A stretch of DNA of 34,400 nucleotides from Bacillus sp. HF117_J1_D (GTDB lineage Bacteria > Bacillota > Bacilli > Bacillales > Bacillaceae_C). How positions within the stretch are numbered: position 1 is the stretch's first letter; each line of letters opens with the position of its first letter. This document shows, piece by piece, positions 10,463 through 18,103 of this stretch. A program made the position numbers and the translations under genes. Location: assembly GCA_009928435.1 (NCBI GenBank), contig JAABNQ010000039.1, positions 1-34,400 of the forward strand, in the 5' to 3' direction. The notes below the pieces were generated by a model, which was not told the DNA's origin, did no database searches, and worked only from the letters and a program-made list of their open reading frames with translations.

Positions 10463-11049
10463 CTTCCTACAATAAATGTAACATCATCATTTTTATTCAT
10501 TTGATTCTGCTTCAAGCGGTTAGCAATGACTGATATTGTTTGCGAGTCATCTGTCAACAATTTTGAATCCTTTTTGATAAATCCATCTGAATGGACTAAA
10601 AAAGTGGATTGAGGTTCGTAAGGGAATGTTTGCGTTCGGAATTTCTGGGGCCTGCCTGAAAGATAGCCTGACACAGGCATCGGATAAACCATTTTTCCCG
10701 AAGGAGGGTATAAATAGAACCGAATGTTTCCAACACAACTGTATTCAAAAGTTTTCTTTCGAAAGTCTACTTTAAAAATAGCGGTCGCGGCTCCGCGTTT
10801 ACTGAGTAGCACTTTATTACTGAAATCCATAAGTGTCTCAACATCTTCTTTTGGGTTTGACTTGACAACTGTAGCGACTGCTTGGGAAGACTCATAGGCA
10901 TATTCGCCACTTCCAAGACCATCAGACAGAACACAAAGAAAGCCATGATCATCTGCAGTCATATAAAAGCTGTCACCGCAAAAAGCTTTTCCTTCTTTGG
11001 CCCTTTGAAAAGCGTAAGCCTCTATACATTCATTTTGAAAGTGCATCAT
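10450..11049 (-). CDS. rsbX: Serine phosphatase RsbX
   Basis: 199-aa PP2C-type phosphatase that removes phosphate from RsbS and RsbR and so resets the stressosome after sigma-B activation. Metal-binding PP2C motifs are visible: CGDSFYM near residue 24, LSDGLGSGEYAYESS near 38-52, and VHSDGF near 153. Its ATG overlaps the sigB stop (ATGA), so it is translationally coupled and last in the operon. Since sigB and rsbX lie behind the sigma-B promoter, the phosphatase is made in a feedback loop. Confidence 0.95.
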   Translation of the reverse strand: MMHFQNECIEAYAFQRAKEGKAFCGDSFYMTADDHGFLCVLSDGLGSGEYAYESSQAVATVVKSNPKEDVETLMDFSNKVLLSKRGAATAIFKVDFRKKTFEYSCVGNIRFYLYPPSGKMVYPMPVSGYLSGRPQKFRTQTFPYEPQSTFLVHSDGFIKKDSKLLTDDSQTISVIANRLKQNQMNKNDDVTFIVGSLLK

Positions 11050-11840
11050 GAAGTGGAGCTCTCCTTATCCATCGGCTCTGCCAAGATCGCATCCTTCAGT
11101 TTTTTAATCGCCTGGCGTTGGAGTCTTGAAACATGCATTTGAGAAATATTCAATATATCTCCAGTTTCTTTCTGGCTTAAGTTCTCCAAATACGTATACT
11201 GGATAATTTGCCTTTCGCGATCCGTCAATAAATGTAAGACATTTTCCACAACAAGTTTCTGGTTCACTCTCTCATAACCCTCGTCGATATTTCCAATAAT
11301 ATCCAATAAAGTGACGGTGTTCCCGTCTACATCCGCTTCAATAGAATGATCCACTGATAGCGCCTGATAGCTTCTCCCCATTTCCATCGCTTCCAAAACT
11401 TCTTCTTCCGTTACTTCAAGGCGGTCTGCAATCTCATGGATTTGTGGAGATCGTTGGAGCTCTCTCGTCAAGTCCTCTACGGTCGACCTAATTTTAGGGC
11501 CCAATTCCTTAATTCTGCGTGGAACGTGCACACTCCATGTTTTATCGCGCAAAAAGCGTTTGATTTCTCCGATAATCGTGGGGATTGCAAATGCTTCGAA
11601 CGATTTACCGTAAGAATCATCATAGCGCCTTATAGCCCCCAACAATCCAATAATTCCCACTTGAAAAACATCTTCGTGGTATGACTTTCCTTTTGAATAT
11701 TTACGAGCGATTGAATTAACCAGATTTTTATAATGAAGAACTAGATTGTTTTGAGCCTCTTCGTCCTCATAAAGCTGAAAGGCTTTGATCCATTTGTTAA
11801 CATCAGTATTCAGATTATCAGGTTGAGATTTGTTTGGCAT
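11046..11840 (-). CDS. sigB: General stress sigma factor SigB
   Basis: 264 aa, the usual length. Region 2 includes YHEDVFQVGIIGLLGAIRRYD, broken here as YHEDVFQVG and GLLGAIRRYD (core binding) and the -10 recognition stretch FEAFAIPTIIGEIKRFLRD. Region 3 (RSPQIHEIADRLEV) follows, and region 4 (LTDRERQIIQ, then SQKETGDILNISQMHVSRLQ) contains the -35 helix-turn-helix. It directs RNA polymerase to the general stress regulon and is held inactive by RsbW. The start overlaps rsbW by 23 nt and follows GGTGGAG. Confidence 0.97.
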   Translation of the reverse strand: MPNKSQPDNLNTDVNKWIKAFQLYEDEEAQNNLVLHYKNLVNSIARKYSKGKSYHEDVFQVGIIGLLGAIRRYDDSYGKSFEAFAIPTIIGEIKRFLRDKTWSVHVPRRIKELGPKIRSTVEDLTRELQRSPQIHEIADRLEVTEEEVLEAMEMGRSYQALSVDHSIEADVDGNTVTLLDIIGNIDEGYERVNQKLVVENVLHLLTDRERQIIQYTYLENLSQKETGDILNISQMHVSRLQRQAIKKLKDAILAEPMDKESSTS

Positions 11841-12294
11841 TCAACTCCACCTGCTCCCCTTCGAGGTACTTCGTCATAAAGACACTGACCCCCTGGTTCA
11901 ATTGGACGTTGACCTCATCCATCAAACTCTCCATTAAATATAGACCCAATCCTCCTTCACGCATAAATTCCACATTTTCTTTTTCGGAGTATGGTCCCGT
12001 TTCACGCCGTGTTTTTTTCAAATCAAAGCTCTTTCCAGAATCAGACACCATCACCTCAAGACGGTCATGATAAAGGGCGAAACCGACAACGACTTCCCCG
12101 TCCTCTTTCTTCTTATAGGCATGCTGAACCGCATTTGTGACAGCTTCGCTTGTAGCAATTTTAATATCTTCAATCACTTCATAGGAAAAGCCCAGCCGGC
12201 TTGAAATGCCTGAAATAGTCAACCTTACGACTCCGACATACTCCGGCTTGGCTGGCACCTTCATCTCAACATAATCAAAAGCCGCACTCATCAT
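11818..12294 (-). CDS. rsbW: Anti-sigma-B factor and serine kinase RsbW
   Basis: 158 aa, GHKL ATPase fold. The N box is EAVTNAVQHAYK (about residues 50-61), G1 is VSDSGKSFD and G2 is GGLGLYLM. It binds SigB to keep it off RNA polymerase, and when free phosphorylates RsbV. Its ATG overlaps the rsbV stop as ATGA and its 3' end overlaps sigB, so partner proteins are made in a fixed ratio. Confidence 0.97.
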   Translation of the reverse strand: MMSAAFDYVEMKVPAKPEYVGVVRLTISGISSRLGFSYEVIEDIKIATSEAVTNAVQHAYKKKEDGEVVVGFALYHDRLEVMVSDSGKSFDLKKTRRETGPYSEKENVEFMREGGLGLYLMESLMDEVNVQLNQGVSVFMTKYLEGEQVELNAKQIST

Positions 12295-12620
12295 ACTCCA
12301 CCCTCCACCTCGGTAGTGATGTTCATCACATCGGTGAGTCCAGTAATATCAAACAAGCGCTGCAATCTTTCTGACATTCCAGTCAGCTTCATATAGCCAT
12401 TATTAGCACGCAGATGTTTGAAAACCCCGACAAACACACCGAGACCGGTACTATCCATATAGCTAACACCTGATAGATCAATGTTTAACTTAGCACCATC
12501 ACCTTTAGCAGCCTCCATGAGCTTATCCTTCACCCTCGGAGCTGTATAAGCGTCAATTTCACCTGTAAGCTGCACATAAAAAATATCGTCCATTTCTTTT
12601 ATCTCTATCGAAACATTCAC
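12291..12620 (-). CDS. rsbV: Anti-anti-sigma factor RsbV
   Basis: 109-aa STAS protein, same length as in B. subtilis. The phosphorylated serine is Ser57 in SYMDSTGLGVF. Unphosphorylated RsbV binds RsbW and frees SigB. I choose GTG 12620, 8 nt after AGGGG and aligned with MNINV of B. subtilis, over a GTG three codons upstream. First gene behind the sigma-B promoter. Confidence 0.95.
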   Translation of the reverse strand: MNVSIEIKEMDDIFYVQLTGEIDAYTAPRVKDKLMEAAKGDGAKLNIDLSGVSYMDSTGLGVFVGVFKHLRANNGYMKLTGMSERLQRLFDITGLTDVMNITTEVEGGV

Positions 12621-12665
12621 ATTACCCACCCCTATAATATGTAGTGTTAATCGTATCCTTTACAT

Positions 12666-12691
12666 ATACCCGGCTTTCAGATAAAGCAAAC
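12666..12691 (-). promoter_or_regulatory. Sigma-B promoter before rsbV
   Basis: Minus strand GTTTGC (12686-12691), 14-nt spacer, GGGTAT (12666-12671), which fits the sigma-B consensus GTTTAA-N12-15-GGGWAW. It starts right after the rsbU stop, giving positive autoregulation of rsbV-rsbW-sigB-rsbX. Confidence 0.85.
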
Positions 12692-12695
12692 ATCG

Positions 12696-13703
12696 TTATT
12701 TGTCTCTCTTTAAAATAATGAGAGTGAAATCATCACGAAGTTCAAATTCCTGCAGTCGTTCCAACTCTTTGTAGACGTTGATCACAATTTCTTGAGCGGG
12801 TAAATCAATATATTTATGGATCAGGTCTGTCAATTTCTCTCTTTTGATAAAACCTTCGTCTGTCCGGCATTCAGTGACGCCATCAGATAAAAGAATCACC
12901 ATGTCGCCCGGCTCCAAAGCTATTTCATATTCGCGATACTCAGTGTTTTTTTCGATTCCAAGCAACAGACCTTTTCCTTCCAGCTCTTTGAACTCTCTGT
13001 TCCTAGCATTGTAAATAAAACCAGGTTCGTGTCCGGCTGTAGAATAGCGGAATGTGTATTCCTGCTGATCATAAACACCAAAGCACATCGTGATAAACAT
13101 GCTTGGATCGACATTCCTCTCAACAACCCGGTTTAGGCTTTTGAGTACCGCACTAGGCCGAAGCTGGTCCTCATGTAAACTATCCATCGCGTATTTAATC
13201 ATTGACATGGATAATGCGGCAGGAATCCCTTTCCCAATCACATCTGCAATCGCGATGCCGACATTTTGTTCATCATCCTTGACGAAATGGAAATAATCAC
13301 CATTCATTTGTCGAGCCGGTACACTGATAGCCCCAATCTCTGCCTCTTCCATCTGGGGGATAGATGTCCTGAGTAGCGTCTGCTGCATGCTGGCCGCCAC
13401 TTCGATTTCGTTTTTCAGTGCCATCTGTTCAGTCCTAAGGCTTTGATGCTCCTTGTAAGCAAGTCCGTAAGCCATCATCACTTCTAGGAGAACATCAAAG
13501 GAGTCCAGCATTTGCTTAGAAGAATGATCCTCTTCCATTAGAATCGCTTTATGCAGACTGACAATTTCTTCAGGCCCTATGTGATGCTCTATTAACTTTC
13601 GACTTAATTTCTGCCCTTGATAGAGTACCCTTTCATCTTTATCAAGGAGATATCTTTTAATAATATCTTTGTATTTTGATTCAACTGTATCCCAAAAGCC
13701 CAC
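12696..13703 (-). CDS. rsbU: Environmental stress phosphatase RsbU
   Basis: 335 aa from GTG 13703, equal to the B. subtilis length; an in-frame GTG three codons earlier sits too close to the RBS AAGGAG. An N-terminal four-helix domain that RsbT contacts (residues 1-110) is followed by a PP2C phosphatase domain with SVPARQMNGDYFHF, ADVIGKGIPAA and LLSDGVTECR. It dephosphorylates RsbV-P when bound by RsbT. It starts 15 nt after rsbT. Confidence 0.96.
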   Translation of the reverse strand: MGFWDTVESKYKDIIKRYLLDKDERVLYQGQKLSRKLIEHHIGPEEIVSLHKAILMEEDHSSKQMLDSFDVLLEVMMAYGLAYKEHQSLRTEQMALKNEIEVAASMQQTLLRTSIPQMEEAEIGAISVPARQMNGDYFHFVKDDEQNVGIAIADVIGKGIPAALSMSMIKYAMDSLHEDQLRPSAVLKSLNRVVERNVDPSMFITMCFGVYDQQEYTFRYSTAGHEPGFIYNARNREFKELEGKGLLLGIEKNTEYREYEIALEPGDMVILLSDGVTECRTDEGFIKREKLTDLIHKYIDLPAQEIVINVYKELERLQEFELRDDFTLIILKRDK

Positions 13704-13718
13704 TCCATTCACTCCTTT

Positions 13719-14120
13719 TTACCGGAGCCACTTAATAGCAGTGATGACAGTTCCCTTTCCAACTTGGGATTGAACATCAAATTCATCCATCAATCGTTTG
13801 ACACCCGGAAGACCGGCTCCCAGCCCCCCAGAAGTGGAATATCCATCTTCCATTACTTTTCGAATATCCTCTATCCCCGGACCCTCATCTTCTGCAACGA
13901 TTTTTAATCCCTTTTTTCCGTCCAAAAGAATTTTATGAATGGTCACTTTGCCATCACCAGCATACAAGAATATATTTCGGGCCAATTCGCTAATCGCAGT
14001 TGTGATTCTTGCTTGGTCCACTACCCCAAAACCCAGCTCTTTCGCTGCATTTCTCCCTAATTGGCGAACTGCTACGATGTCCCATTCATTTATTATTTTT
14101 ACGAAGGACTGCAGCTCCAT
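13719..14120 (-). CDS. rsbT: Stressosome switch kinase RsbT
   Basis: 133-aa GHKL kinase. N box ISELARNIFLYAG, G1 EDEGPGI, G2 STSGGLGAGLPG. Under stress it phosphorylates RsbR and RsbS, leaves the stressosome and activates RsbU. ATG with a GGGGGA RBS, 4 nt after the rsbS stop, consistent with coupled translation. Confidence 0.96.
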   Translation of the reverse strand: MELQSFVKIINEWDIVAVRQLGRNAAKELGFGVVDQARITTAISELARNIFLYAGDGKVTIHKILLDGKKGLKIVAEDEGPGIEDIRKVMEDGYSTSGGLGAGLPGVKRLMDEFDVQSQVGKGTVITAIKWLR

Positions 14121-14124
14121 AGGA

Positions 14125-14481
14125 TTAATCCCCCAGTTCCTGTTCTAGTTTATCCAACCCATTTTCCAAATCAAGAGCGGTCATGACACCCTCAAGCCTG
14201 ATCCCTAACTCAATCAGAGTGATGGCCACCGCTGGCTGTATCCCTGTAATGACTACCTTAGCCCCCATTAATTTTGACATTTCCATCACATCCCCCAATA
14301 CTTTGGCAATGAAGGAATCAATAAAGTCAATGGCGGTAATGTCGATAACGACACCCCGAGCATTTGTCAGATGAATTTTTTGTAAAAGGTCTTCCTGAAA
14401 TGAAAGCGCAGTTTGATCATCCAATTCCCATTGAATAGAAACTAATAAACAATCCCGCAGCTTTAAGATTGGTATTCTCAA
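14125..14481 (-). CDS. rsbS: Stressosome scaffold STAS protein RsbS
   Basis: 118-aa single STAS domain. Ser56 in [13 protein letters not shown] corresponds to the B. subtilis Ser59 phosphorylated by RsbT; the N-terminus is 3 aa shorter. It forms the stressosome core with RsbR and sequesters RsbT. The start is TTG, overlapping the rsbR stop as TTGA, with GGGGGA upstream. Confidence 0.95.
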   Translation of the reverse strand: MRIPILKLRDCLLVSIQWELDDQTALSFQEDLLQKIHLTNARGVVIDITAIDFIDSFIAKVLGDVMEMSKLMGAKVVITGIQPAVAITLIELGIRLEGVMTALDLENGLDKLEQELGD

Positions 14482-15314
14482 TCTGAGTCCCCCTTAAGCG
14501 GCACAATTTTTCTATTCGTGTATTCTAATGCCTGTTCAATTCCTTTTTGAAGTGTACTTGTTGTCGTAACCTGATTAAGGCTGATTCCAAGATTCACAAT
14601 GGTTTGTGCAATTTCAGGGCGGATTCCTACGAGCATGCATCTTGCCCCCACAAGTCTGACAGCATCTGCCGCTTGTATGATATGATGTGCGACCATTGTA
14701 TCTACAACAGGAACACCAGTAATATCGATTAAAACAACTTCAGATCGGTGTTTGACAGCTCCTGAAAGCAAATTCTCCATGATGAGTCTTGCTCTTTCCG
14801 TATCAATGGTTCCCACCAGTGGCATGACGGAAATTTTTTCAAATACAGGTATCAAAGGAGCTGATAATTCTTGCAGAGCAACCTTTTGGAGGGAAACTAC
14901 TTTCCCCCAATTATTGGAATAAGATTCTACAATTTGACTAGTCATTGGGTTAAGCCAGACATCAATCTCTGAAATCAATTCAACTGTCTGTTCACTCGTA
15001 TATTCCTTATCTTCCCTCATTCGTCTCAATATTAGTGCTTTTAGGGTATTGAGACCATTCATTAAAAAGGGGAGTTCCCAGCCAATCCTTACAACCCTTT
15101 CAGTAAAGTGTTCTACCTTCTGCTTATATTTACTCTCTGAATCTACTTTATTGGAAATGGCAACTTCAATAAATTCTTTGCCGATGTGTTTAAACCCATC
15201 ATCAGAAATAAGACTCAATGACAGCTCGTCTCCACTTTTTTTCATGACGGCCATCCAATTTTCGAGTAAGTCAACCTTGTATTCTTTCAAAAAATTGGCA
15301 ACTTCGATATTCAC
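14478..15314 (-). CDS. rsbR: Stressosome sensor protein RsbR
   Basis: 278 aa from GTG 15314, 8 nt after GGAGG; a TTG five codons earlier is too close to that RBS. The N-terminal non-heme globin-like sensor domain (residues 1-135) diverges from B. subtilis RsbRA, while the STAS domain is nearly the same. The two RsbT target threonines are present, in GTIDTERA (Thr172, the second T) and [11 protein letters not shown] (Thr206). Only one RsbR paralogue lies in the window. First gene of the operon. Confidence 0.95.
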   Translation of the reverse strand: MNIEVANFLKEYKVDLLENWMAVMKKSGDELSLSLISDDGFKHIGKEFIEVAISNKVDSESKYKQKVEHFTERVVRIGWELPFLMNGLNTLKALILRRMREDKEYTSEQTVELISEIDVWLNPMTSQIVESYSNNWGKVVSLQKVALQELSAPLIPVFEKISVMPLVGTIDTERARLIMENLLSGAVKHRSEVVLIDITGVPVVDTMVAHHIIQAADAVRLVGARCMLVGIRPEIAQTIVNLGISLNQVTTTSTLQKGIEQALEYTNRKIVPLKGDSD

Positions 15315-15368
15315 TCCATGATCCTCCAATCGTCTGCCTATTCACGTCCTATTTTTGTTTATGCTGTT

Positions 15369-15398
15369 ATTTTAGCAAGTTCGCCATGCATTTTACAA
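15369..15398 (-). promoter_or_regulatory. Probable sigma-A promoter of rsbR
   Basis: Minus strand TTGTAA (15393-15398), 18 nt, TAAAAT (15369-15374), about 55 nt before the rsbR start. It is needed because a terminator closes the upstream ndoA unit. Confidence 0.5.
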
Positions 15399-15400
15399 AT

Positions 15401-15440
15401 GTTTGCAAAAACATCCAATTATTTGCAAAAACATTCTATT
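15401..15440. repeat. Tandem 20-bp repeat upstream of the rsbR promoter
   Basis: Units at 15401-15420 and 15421-15440 match at 17 of 20 positions, sharing TTTGCAAAAACAT. They abut the -35 of the proposed rsbR promoter. A period of 20 bp is close to two helical turns, as for a protein bound twice on one face. Confidence 0.7.
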
Positions 15441-15540
15441 TAAGCTTGTATCTTTAAGACTAGATCATGATGCCTGTTTACTTTTTCAGAATCGATGATT
15501 GTTTTAAGAATGTGCAGTACACAGGTCTTTTGTCCCCATA

Positions 15541-15564
15541 AAAAAAAGACGCTAAAAAGCGTCT
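15541..15564 (-). terminator. Terminator of ndoAI-ndoA
   Basis: Minus strand AGACGC (15559-15564) loops to GCGTCT (15547-15552) and is followed by seven T. It touches the ndoA stop codon. Confidence 0.85.
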
Positions 15565-15914
15565 CAAAAAGCGATGAGACCCAAGCTTATTTGCAAGGCA
15601 TCATCCACTTTCTCCATCATTTCTTCATCTAGATGTGTAATCTTGTCTGTAAGACGTTGCTTGTCGATTGTTCTAATCTGTTCAAGCAGTATGACTGAAT
15701 CCCGTTCAAAACCGTAACGCTTTGAATCAATTTCCACATGAGTAGGCAGCTTTGCTTTTTGGATTTGCGCAGTAATGGCTGCAACAATGACTGTGGGGCT
15801 AAATCGGTTTCCAATATCGTTCTGGATAACAAGCACCGGCCTCACTCCGCCTTGTTCCGAACCAACTACTGGGGATAAATCAGCGAAAAACACATCACCC
15901 CGTTTAACGACCAA
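15564..15914 (-). CDS. ndoA: Endoribonuclease EndoA (MazF family toxin)
   Basis: 116 aa, nearly the same as B. subtilis EndoA. It cuts mRNA at UACAU-type sites. Core motifs are [29 protein letters not shown] and the [12 protein letters not shown] stretch. TTG start with GGGGGA upstream, 4 nt after the antitoxin stop, so toxin follows antitoxin in one operon. The pair sits between alr and the sigB operon as in most Bacillus chromosomes, so it is part of the core genome rather than a mobile addiction module. Confidence 0.96.
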   Translation of the reverse strand: MVVKRGDVFFADLSPVVGSEQGGVRPVLVIQNDIGNRFSPTVIVAAITAQIQKAKLPTHVEIDSKRYGFERDSVILLEQIRTIDKQRLTDKITHLDEEMMEKVDDALQISLGLIAF

Positions 15915-15918
15915 AAGA

Positions 15919-16200
15919 TCATCCCCCGCTTACAAGCCGTTCGACAGTATGCTCTGCCTCGTATTCCGCCTGTATAGCCTCCGATGCGATAGCTAGGTTA
16001 ATCTTTGCCATTTCCATGTAGCCTCGTCTCATTGATTCAACTATGTGGCGCTTTCTTCGTTCACGAATATACATTTTCGTAGCTCGGTAGATAAATTCAT
16101 TTCGATTTACATTTTCTTGCTCCACAAATCCATCCAACTCCGCCAAGAGTTGCTGTGGTAAACGAATGATAATTTCAGTTGTTGCGCTGGGTTCAGACAC
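15919..16200 (-). CDS. ndoAI: Antitoxin EndoAI (ribbon-helix-helix)
   Basis: 93 aa from GTG 16200, which follows GGAGG by 9 nt and equals the B. subtilis length; an ATG nine codons upstream has no RBS. N-terminal ribbon-helix-helix strand and helices ([20 protein letters not shown], then [17 protein letters not shown]), C-terminal EndoA-binding tail [15 protein letters not shown] ending ERLVSGG. It neutralises EndoA. Confidence 0.94.
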   Translation of the reverse strand: MSEPSATTEIIIRLPQQLLAELDGFVEQENVNRNEFIYRATKMYIRERRKRHIVESMRRGYMEMAKINLAIASEAIQAEYEAEHTVERLVSGG

Positions 16201-16535
16201 CAACTCACACCTCCACCATAAATACAAGCCGTTTTTTACAAAAACAGTTTAATATGAATCCACATACAATCATAACATCATTGCCTTTTGGTGCAAAGAA
16301 CAATTAGGAGTCTTTTAAAAAAACAATAAAGGACAAATGGCTCATTTCAGATAAAGCTGGTCGCGTTTCGGCTTAAAACATGTCTTCTTATTATCGTCAA
16401 GTCAAAGAATTCCTTATACATGAATTCTCCTTTTTTGTCATAACTCCTTCTTTTTTCAGCAAAATAAATTAATTTTTTTATAAAATGCGGATGACGTCGT
16501 TTACCGAGGTCGAGCACATAAGACGCTTCTCGACA
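16201..16535 (-). other. Intergenic region alr-ndoAI
   Basis: No gene seen. A possible ndoAI promoter is TTGCAC (16291-16296), 16 nt, TATGAT (16269-16274) on the minus strand. An AGAATTC/GAATTCT inverted pair (16406-16428) is flanked by T-rich DNA on the plus strand, and no clear alr terminator is present, so alr transcripts could enter ndoAI. Confidence 0.4.
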
Positions 16536-17699
16536 TTATCTTCCGAGAAATAGTTTATTCTCGATTTCAACCGGTCGGTCACCCCTTTTGTAAATACGAG
16601 GGACTCGAAAATTGATTGTACAGACTACTTCATAATTAATCGTGTCAAGCTTCTCGGCAATTTCTTCAACTGATATAAAGTCATCGGCTTGCCCGCCAAT
16701 CAAAGTGACTTTCGTGCCAATCGGCATAAAATGGGGAAGTTTGATCATTGTCTGGTCCATACAGATTCTGCCTACGATGTTAGCTTGCTCTCCGTTGGCG
16801 ATAACTCTTTGCTTTTCCATCTTACGCAGCCAGCCATCTGCATAGCCGATTGGAATCGTCGCAATCCATTCTTCTTTTTGCGCCTTATAGCTGGCTCCAT
16901 ATCCGATACACTCGCCCGGATGAATTTTTTTCACATGAACCATTTTGGTATGAAGCGAAAATACTTGCTTCACTTTATGAAGCGGGGGTCTTTCCGTCGA
17001 TGTCGAAAGGCCATAGAGAGCAATCCCTACTCTAACCGCATTAAATAATGAATCGCGATGGCACAGGGCTCCTGCACTATTGGCAGCATGTACATACTTC
17101 GGGGCTGTGTCCAATACAGAAACAAGTTGTTTAAAAGCCGCCAGCTGCATTTGATAATACTTTTCTGAAGCCTGGTCAGCAGTCGAGAAATGGGTGAAAA
17201 TCCCTTCGATTTCAAATCTATCCGTTTCTTTGATAAACTGCTCAATGTCTTTCAGTTCCTTTTCACGCTTAAGTCCGATACGCCCCATTCCCGTATCGCA
17301 CTTAATATGAACTCTCAGCGGCGGATTCCCGCTCTTCATCGTTAGACTCGCTTCTTTGAGCCATTCCATTTGGAATACTGGTACTGAAATTTGATACCTA
17401 GCGGCAATACTAGCATCTGTTGGCCTGATCAGACCAAGGACAAGAATCGGCGCTTTTATCCCTTTTTCCCTCAGTGCCAAGGCCTCATCAAGCAATGCAA
17501 CAACGAGACCATGGGCGCCTGCCTTCAGAGCTTCTCTCGCAATTTGAAAGTCTCCGTGTCCATATGCATTAGCTTTAACCGCAGCAAACAGTTTCGTTTC
17601 CCGAGGCAGCCCATTACGGATTGTTTTTACATTTTGATACACGGCATCAAGATCAATCTCAGCCCATGTATCACGAAAATATTGAGTTTGGCCAATCAA
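16536..17699 (-). CDS. alr: Alanine racemase
   Basis: PLP enzyme converting L- to D-alanine for the D-Ala-D-Ala of peptidoglycan and for teichoic acid alanylation; its product feeds Ddl and MurF encoded in the same window. 387 aa. Lys42 in AVKANAYGHG carries PLP, the catalytic tyrosine region is IGYGASY, and CMDQTMI and NYEVVCTINFRVPRIY close the C-terminal domain. Start TTG; an in-frame stop just upstream excludes a longer protein, and the RBS GGGAG is rather far (about 13 nt). Confidence 0.96.
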   Translation of the reverse strand: MIGQTQYFRDTWAEIDLDAVYQNVKTIRNGLPRETKLFAAVKANAYGHGDFQIAREALKAGAHGLVVALLDEALALREKGIKAPILVLGLIRPTDASIAARYQISVPVFQMEWLKEASLTMKSGNPPLRVHIKCDTGMGRIGLKREKELKDIEQFIKETDRFEIEGIFTHFSTADQASEKYYQMQLAAFKQLVSVLDTAPKYVHAANSAGALCHRDSLFNAVRVGIALYGLSTSTERPPLHKVKQVFSLHTKMVHVKKIHPGECIGYGASYKAQKEEWIATIPIGYADGWLRKMEKQRVIANGEQANIVGRICMDQTMIKLPHFMPIGTKVTLIGGQADDFISVEEIAEKLDTINYEVVCTINFRVPRIYKRGDRPVEIENKLFLGR

Positions 17700-17741
17700 A
17701 AAAAGTCACGCTCCCAGGAAAATCAAATTGACTCCTATTTG

Positions 17742-17770
17742 ATTATTCATTTCACTCTCATATATGTCAA
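17742..17770 (-). promoter_or_regulatory. alr promoter
   Basis: Minus strand TTGACA (17765-17770), 17 nt, AATAAT (17742-17747). Perfect -35, 5 of 6 in the -10, about 45 nt before the alr start. Confidence 0.7.
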
Positions 17771-17926
17771 ATAAATTTTGAAACAAATTTGAAAGTCACC
17801 TTTGTAAAATAGCGTGTTTTCTTTTTTAGAAGAAAGAGTGTACTGGAGTTAGAAAAGGGGTTGGAGCAGCTTCAGCCTATATAATAGCTCAGTTCCCTTC
17901 AAGGAGATCAGCACGACTCATTCGGG

Positions 17927-17963
17927 AATCAAATGCGCCTCGGCCTATTTGTGCCTAGATGGT
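17927..17963 (+). repeat. Intergenic repeat, family 2, copy C
   Basis: Shares 31 of 37 positions with 21336-21372. The core AAATGCGCC-tc-GGCCTATTT forms a hairpin of about nine pairs. Both copies have the same orientation, upstream of a minus-strand gene. Confidence 0.65.
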
Positions 17964-18067
17964 TGGATTTTTTTACCACTTTTTACTAGCATCATGATTA
18001 AAAGGAAGGAGAAATGAAAAAAGACGATCAATAAATCAGCTGAGCAGGTGAAGATTTTTAGAAAATA

Positions 18068-18094
18068 TAAGCTCCCGCCTGGCAACGGGAGACT
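18068..18094 (-). terminator. Terminator of the permease-ade unit
   Basis: Minus strand CTCCCG (18086-18091) pairs with CGGGAG (18072-18077), then CTTATATTTTC. Directly behind ade. Confidence 0.75.
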
Positions 18095-18103
18095 TATCAT
18101 CTA

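Larger units (their letters stand above)
17700..18067 (-). other. Intergenic region ade-alr
   Basis: About 370 nt without a gene. It holds the alr promoter (17742-17770) and one copy of repeat family 2 (17927-17963). The stretch between (17780-17920) shows only short AT-rich inverted pairs. Confidence 0.5.

Noticed and set aside
15564-16200. Toxin-antitoxin pair as sign of a mobile element
   Set aside because: EndoA/EndoAI sit in their conserved chromosomal place between alr and rsbR with no repeats or integrase.
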